Assembly: GCA_030428695.1 (NCBI GenBank) | Contig: JAUIEM010000118.1 | Coordinates: 1 to 23,932 of the forward strand | DNA: 23,932 nt | Direction of reading: 5' to 3' | From: a bacterium | Lineage (GTDB): Bacteria > Planctomycetota > J058 > JAJDCP01 | In this document: positions 8,901 to 16,812 of the stretch, piece after piece | Numbering within the stretch: position 1 is the stretch's first letter | Layout of the letters: the number at the start of each line of letters is the position of its first letter | Made by a program: the position numbers and the translations under genes | The notes under the pieces: model-generated | Told to the model about the DNA's origin: nothing | Seen by the model: only the letters and a program-made list of their open reading frames with translations | The model's database searches: none

Positions 8901-9190
8901 CCCTGCGCGCCGGGACCATCTGGGCGGCGCGCGGCGTCGGCCTCGACGGCTGCGTAGGCAGCGTCGAGGCGGGCAAGCTCGCCGACCTGGTGATCGTCGA
9001 CGGCGACCCCCTCGAGGATGTCGCGCACGCCGAGGCGGTGCGTTGGGTGGTGCTCAACGGGCGCCTGTACGACGGGCGCAGCCTCGAGCAGCTCGCCCCG
9101 GATCCGCGGCCCTTGCCGCCGGGCCCGGACTTCCGCGAGCCGGTGCTCGACGAGGATCCTTGGCTGGACGGCTGCCTGCACGGCCGCTGA
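5978..9190 (+). CDS. Secreted beta-propeller (TolB/PD40) and amidohydrolase fusion protein
   Basis: 1070 residues. The first 16 residues resemble a signal peptide ending near AQ. Residues about 40-640 carry many PD40/TolB-type blades marked by SPDGR-(W/F/Y)-L (for example SPDGRLIAY, SPDGRWLAY, SPDGRWLVY), predicting a propeller. Residues about 645-1050 are an amidohydrolase-superfamily barrel: the metal motif VHAH has H707 and H709, K803 in FSVKSYN is a candidate bridging Lys, and H837 and H851 are candidate further ligands. The segment GGHGQLQGLAAHWE holds H950 where the superfamily commonly has Asp. The C-terminal VEAGKLADLVIVDGDPL is typical of imidazolonepropionase/prolidase-like members. 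GGAGG lies seven bases before the ATG. Substrate unknown; peptide or cyclic amide hydrolysis in the periplasm or outside is likely. Confidence 0.92.
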   Translation: MRVLCMLSVLSAVTLAQTEDWDVQAPPLPLRTLEFSVSEGTWISCDVHPDGSELVFDLLGDIYVLPLEGGEARCIRAGLQWDIQPRYSPDGRLIAYTSDQGGGDNIWVMERDGSDPRAVSDERFRLLNNPGWSPDGRYLVARKHFTSRRSLGAGEMWMYPFGGGPGLQLTTRKNDQQDAGEPVFSPDGRFLYWSEDVSGGDTFEYNKDPNGALYAIFRKDLESGEIRRLVAGLGGAVRPQPSPDGRWLAYVRRVRNKSVLMRLDLESGESVALFDGLSKDAQETWAIFGVHPGFGWTPDSRALVFSAQGRLWKLGVDGGTPAEIPFHATVRQQLVETLRQPQAIDAETRAVKVCRGPVLAPDAGRVVFEALGRLWERRLPDGEPVALTGRDSFASSPSFAPSGALAWTSWHDTEGGRVWLRAGDETRALVDAPGAYLEPRFSPDGRWLVYRKLGGDRVRGSAFAHEPGIYLVAVEGGAPALVSRSGRRPRFAPDGERVLYETMVDGQAALVSVNRDGLDRRVLATSRDATAFELSPDGRWLAFRELWNAYVCPFPRTGEALAVGPGMRNLPVARLSRDAGDDLRFTEDSRRVTWGLADSFHVATLDALFPAPFGAGALPEEPWTNAGQAYRLGFEVPCDRPTGSLWLRGGRVITMRGDEVLEDGVVHVEGRRIAGVYTADAAPAVPEGATVLDLEGRALMPGLIDVHAHIRHGGDGLLPQQNWMHLANLSFGVTTTHDPSNDTRTTFAAAELQATGAILGPRIFSTGTILYGADGNFRAEIDSLEDARSHIRRTAAFGAFSVKSYNQPRRDQRQQVLVAARELGVMVMPEGGSTLQHNLNQIADGHTTLEHNLAVAPLYEDVLTLFSESGTAYTPTLVVCYGGPSGEYWFYQHQEVFNHTRLLRWMPRSFLDQRARRRTMLPEEEFHHKTVAAAAAELARRGTLVEVGGHGQLQGLAAHWEMRALAQGGMAPHDALRAGTIWAARGVGLDGCVGSVEAGKLADLVIVDGDPLEDVAHAEAVRWVVLNGRLYDGRSLEQLAPDPRPLPPGPDFREPVLDEDPWLDGCLHGR

Positions 9191-9196
9191 GGTCGG

Positions 9197-10600
9197 CTAC
9201 TTCTTGACCTGGATGGAGGACGACGACGCGAAGCGCCGGGTGACCCGGTCGCGGACCAGCTCGCGTTCCCGCGCCCGCAGCGCTTCGAGCCGGTCCTGGG
9301 GCACCGGCTGGAGCTTGGCGTCGAGCTCGGCGAGGCACTGGCCCAGGACGGTCTGGAAGATCGCGAAGGACTCGTCGGCGAGCAGCCGCTCACGCACCAG
9401 CTCATCGAAGGCCCGGCTGCGCATCGCCCGCAGCTCGATCTGGTACTTGCACAGCTCCTCGACCGGCAGCTCGGCCTGGGCGAGCAGGGTCAGGATCTCG
9501 TTGATGCGCGTGTAGTACAGGTCGATGCGGTTCTTCTTCTTGCGCTTCATCGACTCGTGCACCGCGGTCAGGCAGGCGAACAGCGTGACCATCATCGACA
9601 GGATGAAGCCCATCGACTCCGCGTAGCGCACCAGGAAGCCCGGCTCGTTGCGCTCGTAGTAGTTGCGCGCCCCCGGGTGGAGCGGGAACTGGAGCTGGGA
9701 GGCGTCGAAGTCCTCGGCGATCTGCATCGCGTTGAGGTCGCTGCTCACCAGGGTCGCCCTGTGTTGGAAGATCGCCTGGGTGATGTGATAGATCACCTCG
9801 GAGGACACGTCGCGGTGAGCGACGAGGACCGCCTTGACCGCGATGGTCGAGACCGGCTTGCCGGGCTTGTCTCCGTAGACCAGCCGGGGCACGACGTACG
9901 AGCGCACGTACGGGTAGACCAGGCAGAAGCCGTCGACCGGCCCGCCCTGCTGGCCGAGGTCCTCGAGGCCGAGCAGCTCGCAGTCGTCGACGTCGAGCAG
10001 CCGCTGGACCGCCGCGGCGCCGAGGCCGGAGACGGCGAAGGAGGCGTCGAGCTGGGCGTGCCGGAACAGCGTCTCGGCCTCCGAGGAGCCGACGAACACC
10101 GGCACGAAGTCGTTGTACTCGAGGTTGTAGTGCCGCAGCAGGCGCTGCACCAGCCGCTCGGTGCCGCTCTCCTGGGCGCCGACGGCGACCCTTCGGCCGC
10201 GCAGGTCGGAGACCGACGTGATCGAGTCGCCCCGGACGATCAGGTGCAGGACCTCGTTGTAGGCGGGCAGCAGGCTCGCGACCTGGGGCTCGCCCGGCGT
10301 GTCGTTCTGGACGAAGGCGAGGTCGACGTGCCCGTCCCGCAGGTGGCGCAGGTTCTCGAGGGCGCCCCGGGAGGGCAGCAGCTCGATCGAGATGTCCGGT
10401 GCGTGCTCGGCGACGCAGCTCGCGATCGCCCGGCCGAGCTTGTGGTAGGTGCCGGTCGCGCCGCCGGTCGCCATCTGCAGCCGCACCGTCTGGTCGCGGC
10501 CGAAGAACCAGTACCAGGCACCGGCCGGGATCGCGATCAGCAGGATGATCGTCACGACCCGGAAGATGAGGCTGAGCGCGGAGCGCCGACGGTTCTTCAA
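9197..10600 (-). CDS. Membrane-anchored TAXI-family TRAP-type solute receptor
   Basis: 467 residues from the chosen start. A helix at about 12-33 anchors the protein; the TAXI receptor domain follows (about 38-325) with the signature MATGGATGTYHKLG and the typical SRGALENL, VQNDT and GTERLVQRLL segments. A second helix (about 328-348) follows the family's LHPGARNYYERNEPGF segment, then a basic, helix-rich cytoplasmic tail of about 120 residues. Known TAXI receptors deliver substrates such as glutamate or other organic acids to DctQM-like permeases; no permease gene is next to it here. A tail after the second helix suggests a sensor or signalling role, which is inference. The start is uncertain: TTG at 10600 has GAGG eight bases upstream, and the longer TTG at 10666 lies almost at the predicted transcription start. 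It is convergent with the amidohydrolase, 6 bases apart. Confidence 0.87.
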   Translation of the reverse strand: MKNRRRSALSLIFRVVTIILLIAIPAGAWYWFFGRDQTVRLQMATGGATGTYHKLGRAIASCVAEHAPDISIELLPSRGALENLRHLRDGHVDLAFVQNDTPGEPQVASLLPAYNEVLHLIVRGDSITSVSDLRGRRVAVGAQESGTERLVQRLLRHYNLEYNDFVPVFVGSSEAETLFRHAQLDASFAVSGLGAAAVQRLLDVDDCELLGLEDLGQQGGPVDGFCLVYPYVRSYVVPRLVYGDKPGKPVSTIAVKAVLVAHRDVSSEVIYHITQAIFQHRATLVSSDLNAMQIAEDFDASQLQFPLHPGARNYYERNEPGFLVRYAESMGFILSMMVTLFACLTAVHESMKRKKKNRIDLYYTRINEILTLLAQAELPVEELCKYQIELRAMRSRAFDELVRERLLADESFAIFQTVLGQCLAELDAKLQPVPQDRLEALRARERELVRDRVTRRFASSSSIQVKK

Positions 10601-10684
10601 GAGGGGGGCCTCACAGCTGGCGACTCGACCCGGACGCCTGCGGACGCAGGAAGAAGGAAAGTCCAACGAGGAGTTTCCGGGTTA

Positions 10685-10713
10685 ACAGTAGACACCGGCG
10701 CGAGCGACTTCAA
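10685..10713 (-). promoter_or_regulatory. Candidate sigma70-type promoter for the TAXI receptor
   Basis: On the minus strand, TTGAAG (10708-10713), 17 bases, then TACTGT (10685-10690). Spacing is ideal. Transcription would begin near 10678, which favours the start at 10600 over 10666. Confidence 0.45.
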
Positions 10714-10789
10714 GATGGTGTTCCGCTTGTCGCACATGGAACCGCCGGGCACGCGGCGAAGCGGTCGCGAGGGAGGCTCCGGAGGGTTC

Positions 10790-11818
10790 ATGCGTCTGCG
10801 CTTCGCCCAGTTCGAGTCACGCCTGGCCAAGACCGGACCCGAGCCCGCCTACGTCTTCAACGGGCGCGAGAGCTTCTACGTCGAGCGCAGCCTGCGCCTG
10901 CTCGCCGGCGCCTGCCTCGACGGCGACCTGGCGAGCCCCTCCCTCAGTGAGCTGTCTGGCACATCCTCCGAGGCCGAGGTCTTCGGCCAGCTCAAGACCT
11001 TCCCCTTCCTCGCCCGCCGCCGCCTGGTCGTCGTGCGGGACGCCCCGGACTTCGCCAACGCCCACAAGGACGCTCTGCTCGCCTACCTCAAGGCGCCGTC
11101 GGAGACCTCCACCCTCGCCCTCTACGGCCGCTTCGACGGCCGCCAGTCTGCCACCCGGGCGCTGTCGAAGAAGCTGCCCTTCGTCGCCTGCCACCCGCCC
11201 GATGAGCGCGACATGCCCCGCTGGCTGCGCGATCACGCCAAGGGCGCCTACGGCCTGCGCCTCGAGGTCCGCGCCGCGTCGCTGCTCGCCGACCTGATCG
11301 GGCCGCAGCTCGGGCGCGCCGACCGCGAGCTCGGCAAGCTCGCCGCCCTCGCCGGCAGCAAGAAGCGCGTCGACGAGAACATGGTCGGCGAGGCGGTGCT
11401 CGCGGTGCAGGGAGTCAAGATCTTCGGTGTGCTCGACGCCGCGCTGGACGGGCCGCCTTCGCGGGCCCTGGGCGAATACGGGCAGCTGGTCGCGCGCGGC
11501 TTCAAGGGCAGCCGGGGGAACAGCGGGAGCGCCGACCCGAACGCGATCCTGATGCCCTTCTTCACGATGCTCAGCCGCGACCTGCTCCTGATCCAGCGCC
11601 TGCGCGCCGAGCTCGACGCGGGCCGCCGGCCGACCGCCGACCAGATGGGCGTCAAGGACTTCCCGTTCAAGAAGGCGATGGGCCGCGCCCGCTCCCGCGA
11701 CGCCGCCCGCCTGCGGCGCGACCTCGCGGCCCTGGCCGAGGCCGACCGGCGGCTGAAGAGCAGCCACGACCCCGTGCTGACCGTCGAGCGTCTGGTGCTG
11801 CAGCTGAGCCACCGCTGA
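10790..11818 (+). CDS. holA: DNA polymerase III delta subunit
   Basis: 342 residues, the usual length for the delta subunit, which opens the sliding clamp as part of the clamp loader. The N-terminal AAA+-like domain shows AYVFNGRESFYVER (20-33) and TFPFLARRRLVVVRDA (70-85), both typical of HolA. The segment LTVERLVLQL at the end matches the C-terminal collar domain, preceded by LLLIQRLRAEL and the MGVKDFPFKKA segment. GGAGG lies four bases before the ATG. The stop codon overlaps the start of the next gene (TGATG), so a glycosyltransferase is translationally coupled to it. As expected for delta, a complete Walker A motif is not visible. Confidence is high from the overall pattern. Confidence 0.9.
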   Translation: MRLRFAQFESRLAKTGPEPAYVFNGRESFYVERSLRLLAGACLDGDLASPSLSELSGTSSEAEVFGQLKTFPFLARRRLVVVRDAPDFANAHKDALLAYLKAPSETSTLALYGRFDGRQSATRALSKKLPFVACHPPDERDMPRWLRDHAKGAYGLRLEVRAASLLADLIGPQLGRADRELGKLAALAGSKKRVDENMVGEAVLAVQGVKIFGVLDAALDGPPSRALGEYGQLVARGFKGSRGNSGSADPNAILMPFFTMLSRDLLLIQRLRAELDAGRRPTADQMGVKDFPFKKAMGRARSRDAARLRRDLAALAEADRRLKSSHDPVLTVERLVLQLSHR

Positions 11819-12903
11819 TGCGCGTCGTCCACGTCATCCCCGACTTCGAGGCGGGCGGCGCCGAGCGCGCCCTGTTCGAGCTCGTGCGACAGCAGCGCGG
11901 CCGGCTCGAGGTGGTGCTCGCTCCCTTCGCTGCGCGGGGGGCGATGCACCGGGACTTCCGCCAGCTCGGCGTGCCGATCGTCGAGCTCGGCCTGCGTCGC
12001 GAGGATCCCCTGCGCGGCCTGGCCGCGCTCCGGGCGGCGGCCCGGCTCGGACGGCTGTGCGCGCCGGCGTCGAGCATCCTCCACGCCCACATGTGGCACG
12101 CGGACATGCTGTGCCGGCTGGTCGGCAGCCTGGTCCGCCGGCCCGTGGTCGCGACCTGCCAGCTCGCCCGCCTGCCGCGCCCGCGCGCCCTCCTCGACCG
12201 CGCCACCCGCGCCGCCCTCGGCGCGCGGATCGGCGTGTCCGAGGATGTCGTGACCTTCGTCGCCCGGGAGCTCGGCGGCTCCTGCACGCTGATCGAGAAC
12301 CCGCGCTCGCCGGTCGCCGTCCTGCCCCGCGACGAGGCGCGGGTGGAGCTCGCCCTCGGCCCGGGGTCGGTGGTCGGCTGCCTCGCCCGGCTCGACGAGC
12401 AGAAGGACCCGGCGCTGTTCGCCGACTGCGTCCGGCGGCTGCGGTCCGATCATCCGCTGCTGACCGCGATGTGGATCGGCGGCGGACCGGCAGCCCGGCG
12501 CTTCACCCCGCTGCTCGACAGGGCGGGCGTGCGGCGTGCCGGCTACCGGGCCGACGGCGCCCGTCTGCTGGCCGCCTTCGACGTGCACCTGTTCACCTCG
12601 CGTTGGGAGGGCTTCCCTCTGACCCTGCTCGAGTGCTGGTCGGCCGGCGTCCCCGTCGTCGCCCCCGACGTCCCCGGCCTGCGCTCCCAGCTCGGCGCCG
12701 CGGGCCTGCTGGTCCCGCGCCGCCCCGAGGCGCTGGCCGCCGCCGTCGCCCGCCTGCTCGCCGACCCCGACCTGCGCGCCCGCGTCACCGCCGCCGGCCG
12801 CGCGGCCTTCGCCCGCTTCACCCCGGCGGACATCGCCCGACGCACGGAGGAAGTGTACCGGCGGGTGGGGGGGAGTCCGAGTCCGTCGACTCCATTCCGA
12901 TAG
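11818..12903 (+). CDS. GT-B glycosyltransferase (GT4 / group 1 type)
   Basis: 361 residues with the two-lobed GT-B pattern. The N-terminal lobe begins VVHVIPDFEAGGAERALFEL (3-22), which contains the glycine-rich acceptor-lobe motif of this family, and HAHMWHAD lies at 89-96. The C-terminal lobe has VVGCLARLDEQKDP (185-198) and SRWEGFPLTLLE, the E-x7-E motif with E264 and E272 that binds the nucleotide-sugar donor. The product is probably cytoplasmic and acts on lipid- or polysaccharide-linked acceptors; sugar and acceptor cannot be told. The start overlaps the holA stop codon. It is not surrounded by other envelope-glycan genes, so no pathway can be named. Confidence 0.9.
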   Translation: MRVVHVIPDFEAGGAERALFELVRQQRGRLEVVLAPFAARGAMHRDFRQLGVPIVELGLRREDPLRGLAALRAAARLGRLCAPASSILHAHMWHADMLCRLVGSLVRRPVVATCQLARLPRPRALLDRATRAALGARIGVSEDVVTFVARELGGSCTLIENPRSPVAVLPRDEARVELALGPGSVVGCLARLDEQKDPALFADCVRRLRSDHPLLTAMWIGGGPAARRFTPLLDRAGVRRAGYRADGARLLAAFDVHLFTSRWEGFPLTLLECWSAGVPVVAPDVPGLRSQLGAAGLLVPRRPEALAAAVARLLADPDLRARVTAAGRAAFARFTPADIARRTEEVYRRVGGSPSPSTPFR

Positions 12904-12915
12904 GCGATCGGCGAA

Positions 12916-12930
12916 CGGGACAGAGTCCCG
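12916..12930 (+). terminator. Small hairpin after the glycosyltransferase
   Basis: CGGGAC and GTCCCG pair perfectly around a three-base loop, 13 bases after the glycosyltransferase stop. There is no T-tract, so termination activity is doubtful. The rest of the 137-base gap to the convergent prepilin gene holds imperfect ATCGGGATCGG repeats and no gene. Confidence 0.2.
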
Positions 12931-13040
12931 CCGCCAGAGGGAGATCTCCTACCTGACCTCCATCGGGATCGGGGTCGCAATCGGGATCGGAAGCGACCAC
13001 GAGGAGGCCGCTCCGAGGGTTCGCCCTGCCCGACAATGGC

Positions 13041-15413
13041 CTACTGCACGTTCGGCGTGATCCAGGTGTCCCGCTTCGGCACGTACTGGTACCAGCCAGG
13101 CGTCAGCTGGCCGTTCAGGTGCTGGTAGTCCGCGCCGACGGTGCTCTGGGTGGTCGGGAAGTACTGGAAGGTGTAGCGCGTGCCGTCGCTAGCGGCGTAT
13201 TCCATGAAGCCGTCGACGAACACATACTCGCCGGTGGTCGGATCCTGCTGCTCGTAGCTGTACAGCTCGTACATGCCCCCACCATTCCAGCCCAGGCCCT
13301 CGTTGACGTAGCCGTCGCCGAACCACTCCTCGCGGAACTGCGTCGTCACGTTGACGCGATGCGAGTAGTCGGGGGTGATGCCGTCGGCGTTGAGGGGATA
13401 GAAGTTGCTCTCCCAGCGCATCGACTCGCCGTAGCCGAAGTCGTCGCCGGTCAGCTGCTCCTCGGTGATCGTGCGCTCGCGCCACACGCTCTGCCCCCCG
13501 AACTGCGCGGTCAGCACATCCGCCTCGGTGTCGTTGAGGGCGGAGTAGGGGCTGCCGCCCTGGGACTGGGTGTCGGTGGCCGGATCCATCGGCTCGCCGT
13601 GCATGCTCTGCTGCGTCAGCATCTTGCCGTGGAACTGCTGGGGCTCGTGCAGGAAGTCGAAGGTCGGCGGCACCGTCGTCGAGGGATCGAAGGGCACGCT
13701 GTAGCGGTTCTCATCGAGGACGTAGGCGGCGTTGCCGTCGCTGTCCGTGGTCGAGAAGTAGTGGTAGTACTCGGGCTGGCCGGTCTCGGCGTCGTAGTCT
13801 TGCAGGTACTCGTAGACGAGCTCTCCGGACGCGTCCCACTGCTGGTCGTAGATGTGCACCCGCCCGTCGTCGTAGCCGACCGCGCGGTCGGGGTTCCACT
13901 CCGATGACTGGACCCGGCGGCTGCCGTCCGGGTTCACATTCTCGTAGCTGTGGCTGAGCTGGTTGCCCTGGGCGTCGTAGGTGTTCGCGGAGTCGTAGAG
14001 GTAGCCATCCGGGCGCGCGTTGTGCCAGCTCTCGCTCGCGACCTGGCTGCCGGTGCCGTGGTAGGTCGCGGAGTAGTCGGACTCGAGCTGCGAGGTGTGG
14101 GTCAGCGGGTCGAAGATGTCCTTGTCGCGGTTGAGCAGCCGGCCGTACTGGTCGTACTGGTAGACGATCGTGCCGAGCGGATCGCTCTGGTCGAGGGTGT
14201 TGTAGAAGTGCTCGACGACCTCGGTGCCCCAGCTCTGGGGCGTCGACACCGCCTCGGTGATCACGTTGCCGTAGAAGTCGTACACGGTCTCGACCGTGAC
14301 CGAGACCGGCTGGCCCCGGTCGTTGACCCCCGAACGCGTCGACGTCGCGAGCGAGAAGCCGAGCTCTTCCATCGTCAGGTTCTTGTCGCCGTTGTCGAGG
14401 GCGTAGATCGCCTGGCTGAACTGCTCGAGGAAGCCGAGGTTGGAGAACACCTGCTCGGTGTCGTACAGGCTGCCGAGCGACAGGCCCGCGCTGCCCCCGC
14501 TCTTGGCCGAGGTCTCGACCAGGCTGTCGGTGTTGAAGTACAGCCCGCTCCGGTTCCAGTCATCGACCGCGTCGATGAAGTCGAAGAAGTCGGCGCTGGG
14601 CGGGATGTCGACGGTCACGCCGTCCTCTCCGCTCTCCTTGTAGGAGGGAAGCGTGACGCCCGCCTGGCCGAGCAGGGTCGCCATGATCGCGTAGTCGAGC
14701 GGCGAGATGTTCTCGGAGGCCTGCCGGACGTACGCGTCGAAGCTGCTCCCGCCGGCGCTGAGCTGCATCGCGCGCAGCTCCAGGCTGCCGCCGACCTCGC
14801 GCAGGCGGAACAGCAGCCAGTCGTCGACGTGCTCGCTCAGGCCCATCGGGGTCGGGCTCGGCACGCTGCCGAAGCTGCCGAGATAGGCGCTCGCGCTGCG
14901 CATCACAGAGGAGATGTCGACCGCGACCAGCAGCCTCTCGACCGGATCGTCGCGGGTCTCCTCGATCTCCGGATGGTCCTCGCCGAGGACGAGCGCCTTG
15001 AGGCCCTCGGCGGTGTACACCGCGCACAGACCGCGGTCGCCGTACTTCGCGTCGAGCTTCTGGACGTTGGCGTAGAGGTTGGTCAACAGCTCCATATCCG
15101 GCGGGTCCGCGGCTGGCGGCATCGGCTCGGTGCCCTTGACCCCCGTCGCGATCGGCGCGGGACGCGCGGGCCGGGCCTCGGCGACCCGCCAGGCATCCGC
15201 CGGCAGGTCGAGCCAGGCGCCCTGGGATTGCTGGACCGCGACCGCGTACGCGATGTCGAGCTCGGCCTGCAGCTGCGACTGCAGCGTGACGACCTTGGCG
15301 TTGTCGGCGTCGTCGGTCGTCCCGGCGAGGCTGATGAAGATCGTGGTCGACAAGATCGCGACGACGACCATGCCGATCAACAACTCGAGCAGACTCAGCG
15401 CTGTTCGTTGCAT
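13041..15413 (-). CDS. Giant prepilin-like protein with YD-repeat-like region
   Basis: 790 residues. The N-terminus MQRTALSLLELLIG is a type IV prepilin-type leader: cleavage expected after A5, with E10 at +5, then a hydrophobic helix to about residue 30. Pilins and pseudopilins are usually 120-250 residues, so this body is exceptional. Residues 378-560 have spaced Tyr-Asp-Gly/Asn motifs (YDFYGN, YDQYGRLL, YDAQGNQLS, WDASGELVYEY, TTDSDGN) resembling the YD repeats of Rhs-type proteins, though less regular. The C-terminal region is rich in Tyr, Trp, Gly and Asp and looks like secreted beta structure. GGAGGAGG lies seven bases before the ATG. A longer in-frame reading (to 15743) has no support and antisense-overlaps the next gene. 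It is probably displayed on a pilus or type II secretion pseudopilus, or anchored in the membrane. No other pilus gene is nearby. Confidence 0.85.
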   Translation of the reverse strand: MQRTALSLLELLIGMVVVAILSTTIFISLAGTTDDADNAKVVTLQSQLQAELDIAYAVAVQQSQGAWLDLPADAWRVAEARPARPAPIATGVKGTEPMPPAADPPDMELLTNLYANVQKLDAKYGDRGLCAVYTAEGLKALVLGEDHPEIEETRDDPVERLLVAVDISSVMRSASAYLGSFGSVPSPTPMGLSEHVDDWLLFRLREVGGSLELRAMQLSAGGSSFDAYVRQASENISPLDYAIMATLLGQAGVTLPSYKESGEDGVTVDIPPSADFFDFIDAVDDWNRSGLYFNTDSLVETSAKSGGSAGLSLGSLYDTEQVFSNLGFLEQFSQAIYALDNGDKNLTMEELGFSLATSTRSGVNDRGQPVSVTVETVYDFYGNVITEAVSTPQSWGTEVVEHFYNTLDQSDPLGTIVYQYDQYGRLLNRDKDIFDPLTHTSQLESDYSATYHGTGSQVASESWHNARPDGYLYDSANTYDAQGNQLSHSYENVNPDGSRRVQSSEWNPDRAVGYDDGRVHIYDQQWDASGELVYEYLQDYDAETGQPEYYHYFSTTDSDGNAAYVLDENRYSVPFDPSTTVPPTFDFLHEPQQFHGKMLTQQSMHGEPMDPATDTQSQGGSPYSALNDTEADVLTAQFGGQSVWRERTITEEQLTGDDFGYGESMRWESNFYPLNADGITPDYSHRVNVTTQFREEWFGDGYVNEGLGWNGGGMYELYSYEQQDPTTGEYVFVDGFMEYAASDGTRYTFQYFPTTQSTVGADYQHLNGQLTPGWYQYVPKRDTWITPNVQ

Positions 15414-15529
15414 GGACACGCCTCCTCCGTAACCCTCCAGACGGACCCTTCCAGGATGCGCGTGTCGTTCCTCCATTGCAATGTCCTTTCGGCAGGCGTC
15501 GTCCACTGTCGTACTCCCGGAGGCCGCCG

Positions 15530-16558
15530 ATGCGTCTGCACGAGGACTTCCGCCCCCGCCTGCGCGACCACACGCGTCCGCTGGTCTGGTATCTCGGCGC
15601 GGCGCTCGCCTGGGGCAACCTCGCCGCTCCGTCCCTGCTCGGCTGGAGCGGTCCCCGGCTGGTGCTGTCCGACACGGGACTGTTCCTCGGCGCCCTCGTC
15701 CTCGGCGTCGCGCCCTACGTGTTGCTGCGCGGCAGGGAGACACGCGCCGTCGGCCTCTTCCGCGCGAGCCTGCTGACCCTGCTCGTGTACCTGGCGGCCT
15801 TCGCGACCGGGCCGCTGACGCGGCTGTCCCGCACCCTGGTCCTGACCGTCACGCCGGCGCTGTGCGGCCTGGCGATCGCGCTCGGGGTGTGTGCCCTCGA
15901 CCGCCTCGCGCTGCGCACCCGCGAGGCCCGGGGGAGAGCGCTGTTCCGGGCGGTCCGCGGCGGTGGGCGGCGGGTGCCCGGCTGGCTGGCCCTCGACGAT
16001 GAGGTCCTCCTGTTCCACCCCATCCTGCCGGGCCTGCGCAGCGCGCGCTGGCCCCTGGCGAGCCTGCGGGCGGTCGCGGTCCGCGGCCGGCGCCGGGAGA
16101 CCCTGCTCTACGGCCGCCTGCGCCTAGAGCTCGACCTCGCCCACGGCCTGGTCGAGCTGCGCGGGCTCGGCGCGCCGGCCGTCGCAGAGGTGCTGCGCCG
16201 CGAGCTCGCCGCGCGCGGGCTGCCCCTCGCGCGGCCGACGCCCGTCGTGCGCCGCGGCGCCGAGCTCGAGGCGGCGTACGGCCTGCGCTGTGAGGTCGTC
16301 GGCCGGTACGCGGTCCAGGCCTTCCACAGCAAGAAGGGCACGCTGATCGCGCGGATGCCGGTCGTCGAGCTCGACGACGCCCGGGTCGTGATGCTCGGCA
16401 GCATCTGGAAGCCCCAAGAGCGCGCCCTGCCCGAGGGCCTCGAGCAGGGCGAGCGGGTGCTGGCCAGCGGCCGGCTGTGGGCCGCTCCGCCAGGCTCCGT
16501 CCAGAACATCGAGGTCGCCTGCATCAGCCCGGTCGAGGATGCCGCGCCGATGGAGTGA
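15530..16558 (+). CDS. Membrane protein of unknown function, four helices plus cytosolic domain
   Basis: 342 residues, family not recognised. After a basic N-terminus there are four hydrophobic segments (about 17-37, 47-66, 75-93 and 100-122), then a soluble part of about 215 residues. The segment from PGWLALDDEVLLF to RRELAARG (about 157-242) alternates short strands and ends in a helix, as in bacterial PH-like domains. This is a weak structural impression. A second soluble part ends near residue 342. GGAGG lies six bases upstream of the ATG. It is divergent from the prepilin-like gene and followed after 254 bases by another membrane protein of similar layout. No function is proposed. Confidence 0.75.
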   Translation: MRLHEDFRPRLRDHTRPLVWYLGAALAWGNLAAPSLLGWSGPRLVLSDTGLFLGALVLGVAPYVLLRGRETRAVGLFRASLLTLLVYLAAFATGPLTRLSRTLVLTVTPALCGLAIALGVCALDRLALRTREARGRALFRAVRGGGRRVPGWLALDDEVLLFHPILPGLRSARWPLASLRAVAVRGRRRETLLYGRLRLELDLAHGLVELRGLGAPAVAEVLRRELAARGLPLARPTPVVRRGAELEAAYGLRCEVVGRYAVQAFHSKKGTLIARMPVVELDDARVVMLGSIWKPQERALPEGLEQGERVLASGRLWAAPPGSVQNIEVACISPVEDAAPME

Positions 16559-16812
16559 GAGAGCCCGTGATCCACCGGGATTGCGTCGCGAGGGCCCGGA
16601 GGCCGCTGAGATCTGCGGCATCCAGGTCCGCAGGAATCCTGGTGAATCGAACGGGGGAACCGCCTCCGGCGACATCCGCGGGGCTCTGGGACAACGATCA
16701 CGGAGCGCGGGACCGAACCTCGCCCGGCCGCCATCGAGGAGGCCTGATCGGGAACCAGCCGAACGGGGCGCGCTTTGCTACCATGGGGAGCATCGCGTCG
16801 CAGGAGGTCGCC

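Noticed and set aside
5225..9181. Open reading frame of about 1300 codons antisense to the amidohydrolase
   Set aside because: It mirrors third-position GC of the real gene, has a low-complexity Arg/Ala/Val/Gly-rich product and no domain, while the opposite strand encodes clear propeller and amidohydrolase motifs.
15414..15743. N-terminal extension of the prepilin-like protein to 15743
   Set aside because: The prepilin leader with a strong ribosome site begins at 15413, and the extension is antisense to the start of the next gene.
16559..16812. Possible tRNA or small RNA in the gap
   Set aside because: A GAATCGAAC stretch recalls a T-loop, but no acceptor stem or anticodon arm can be folded around it.
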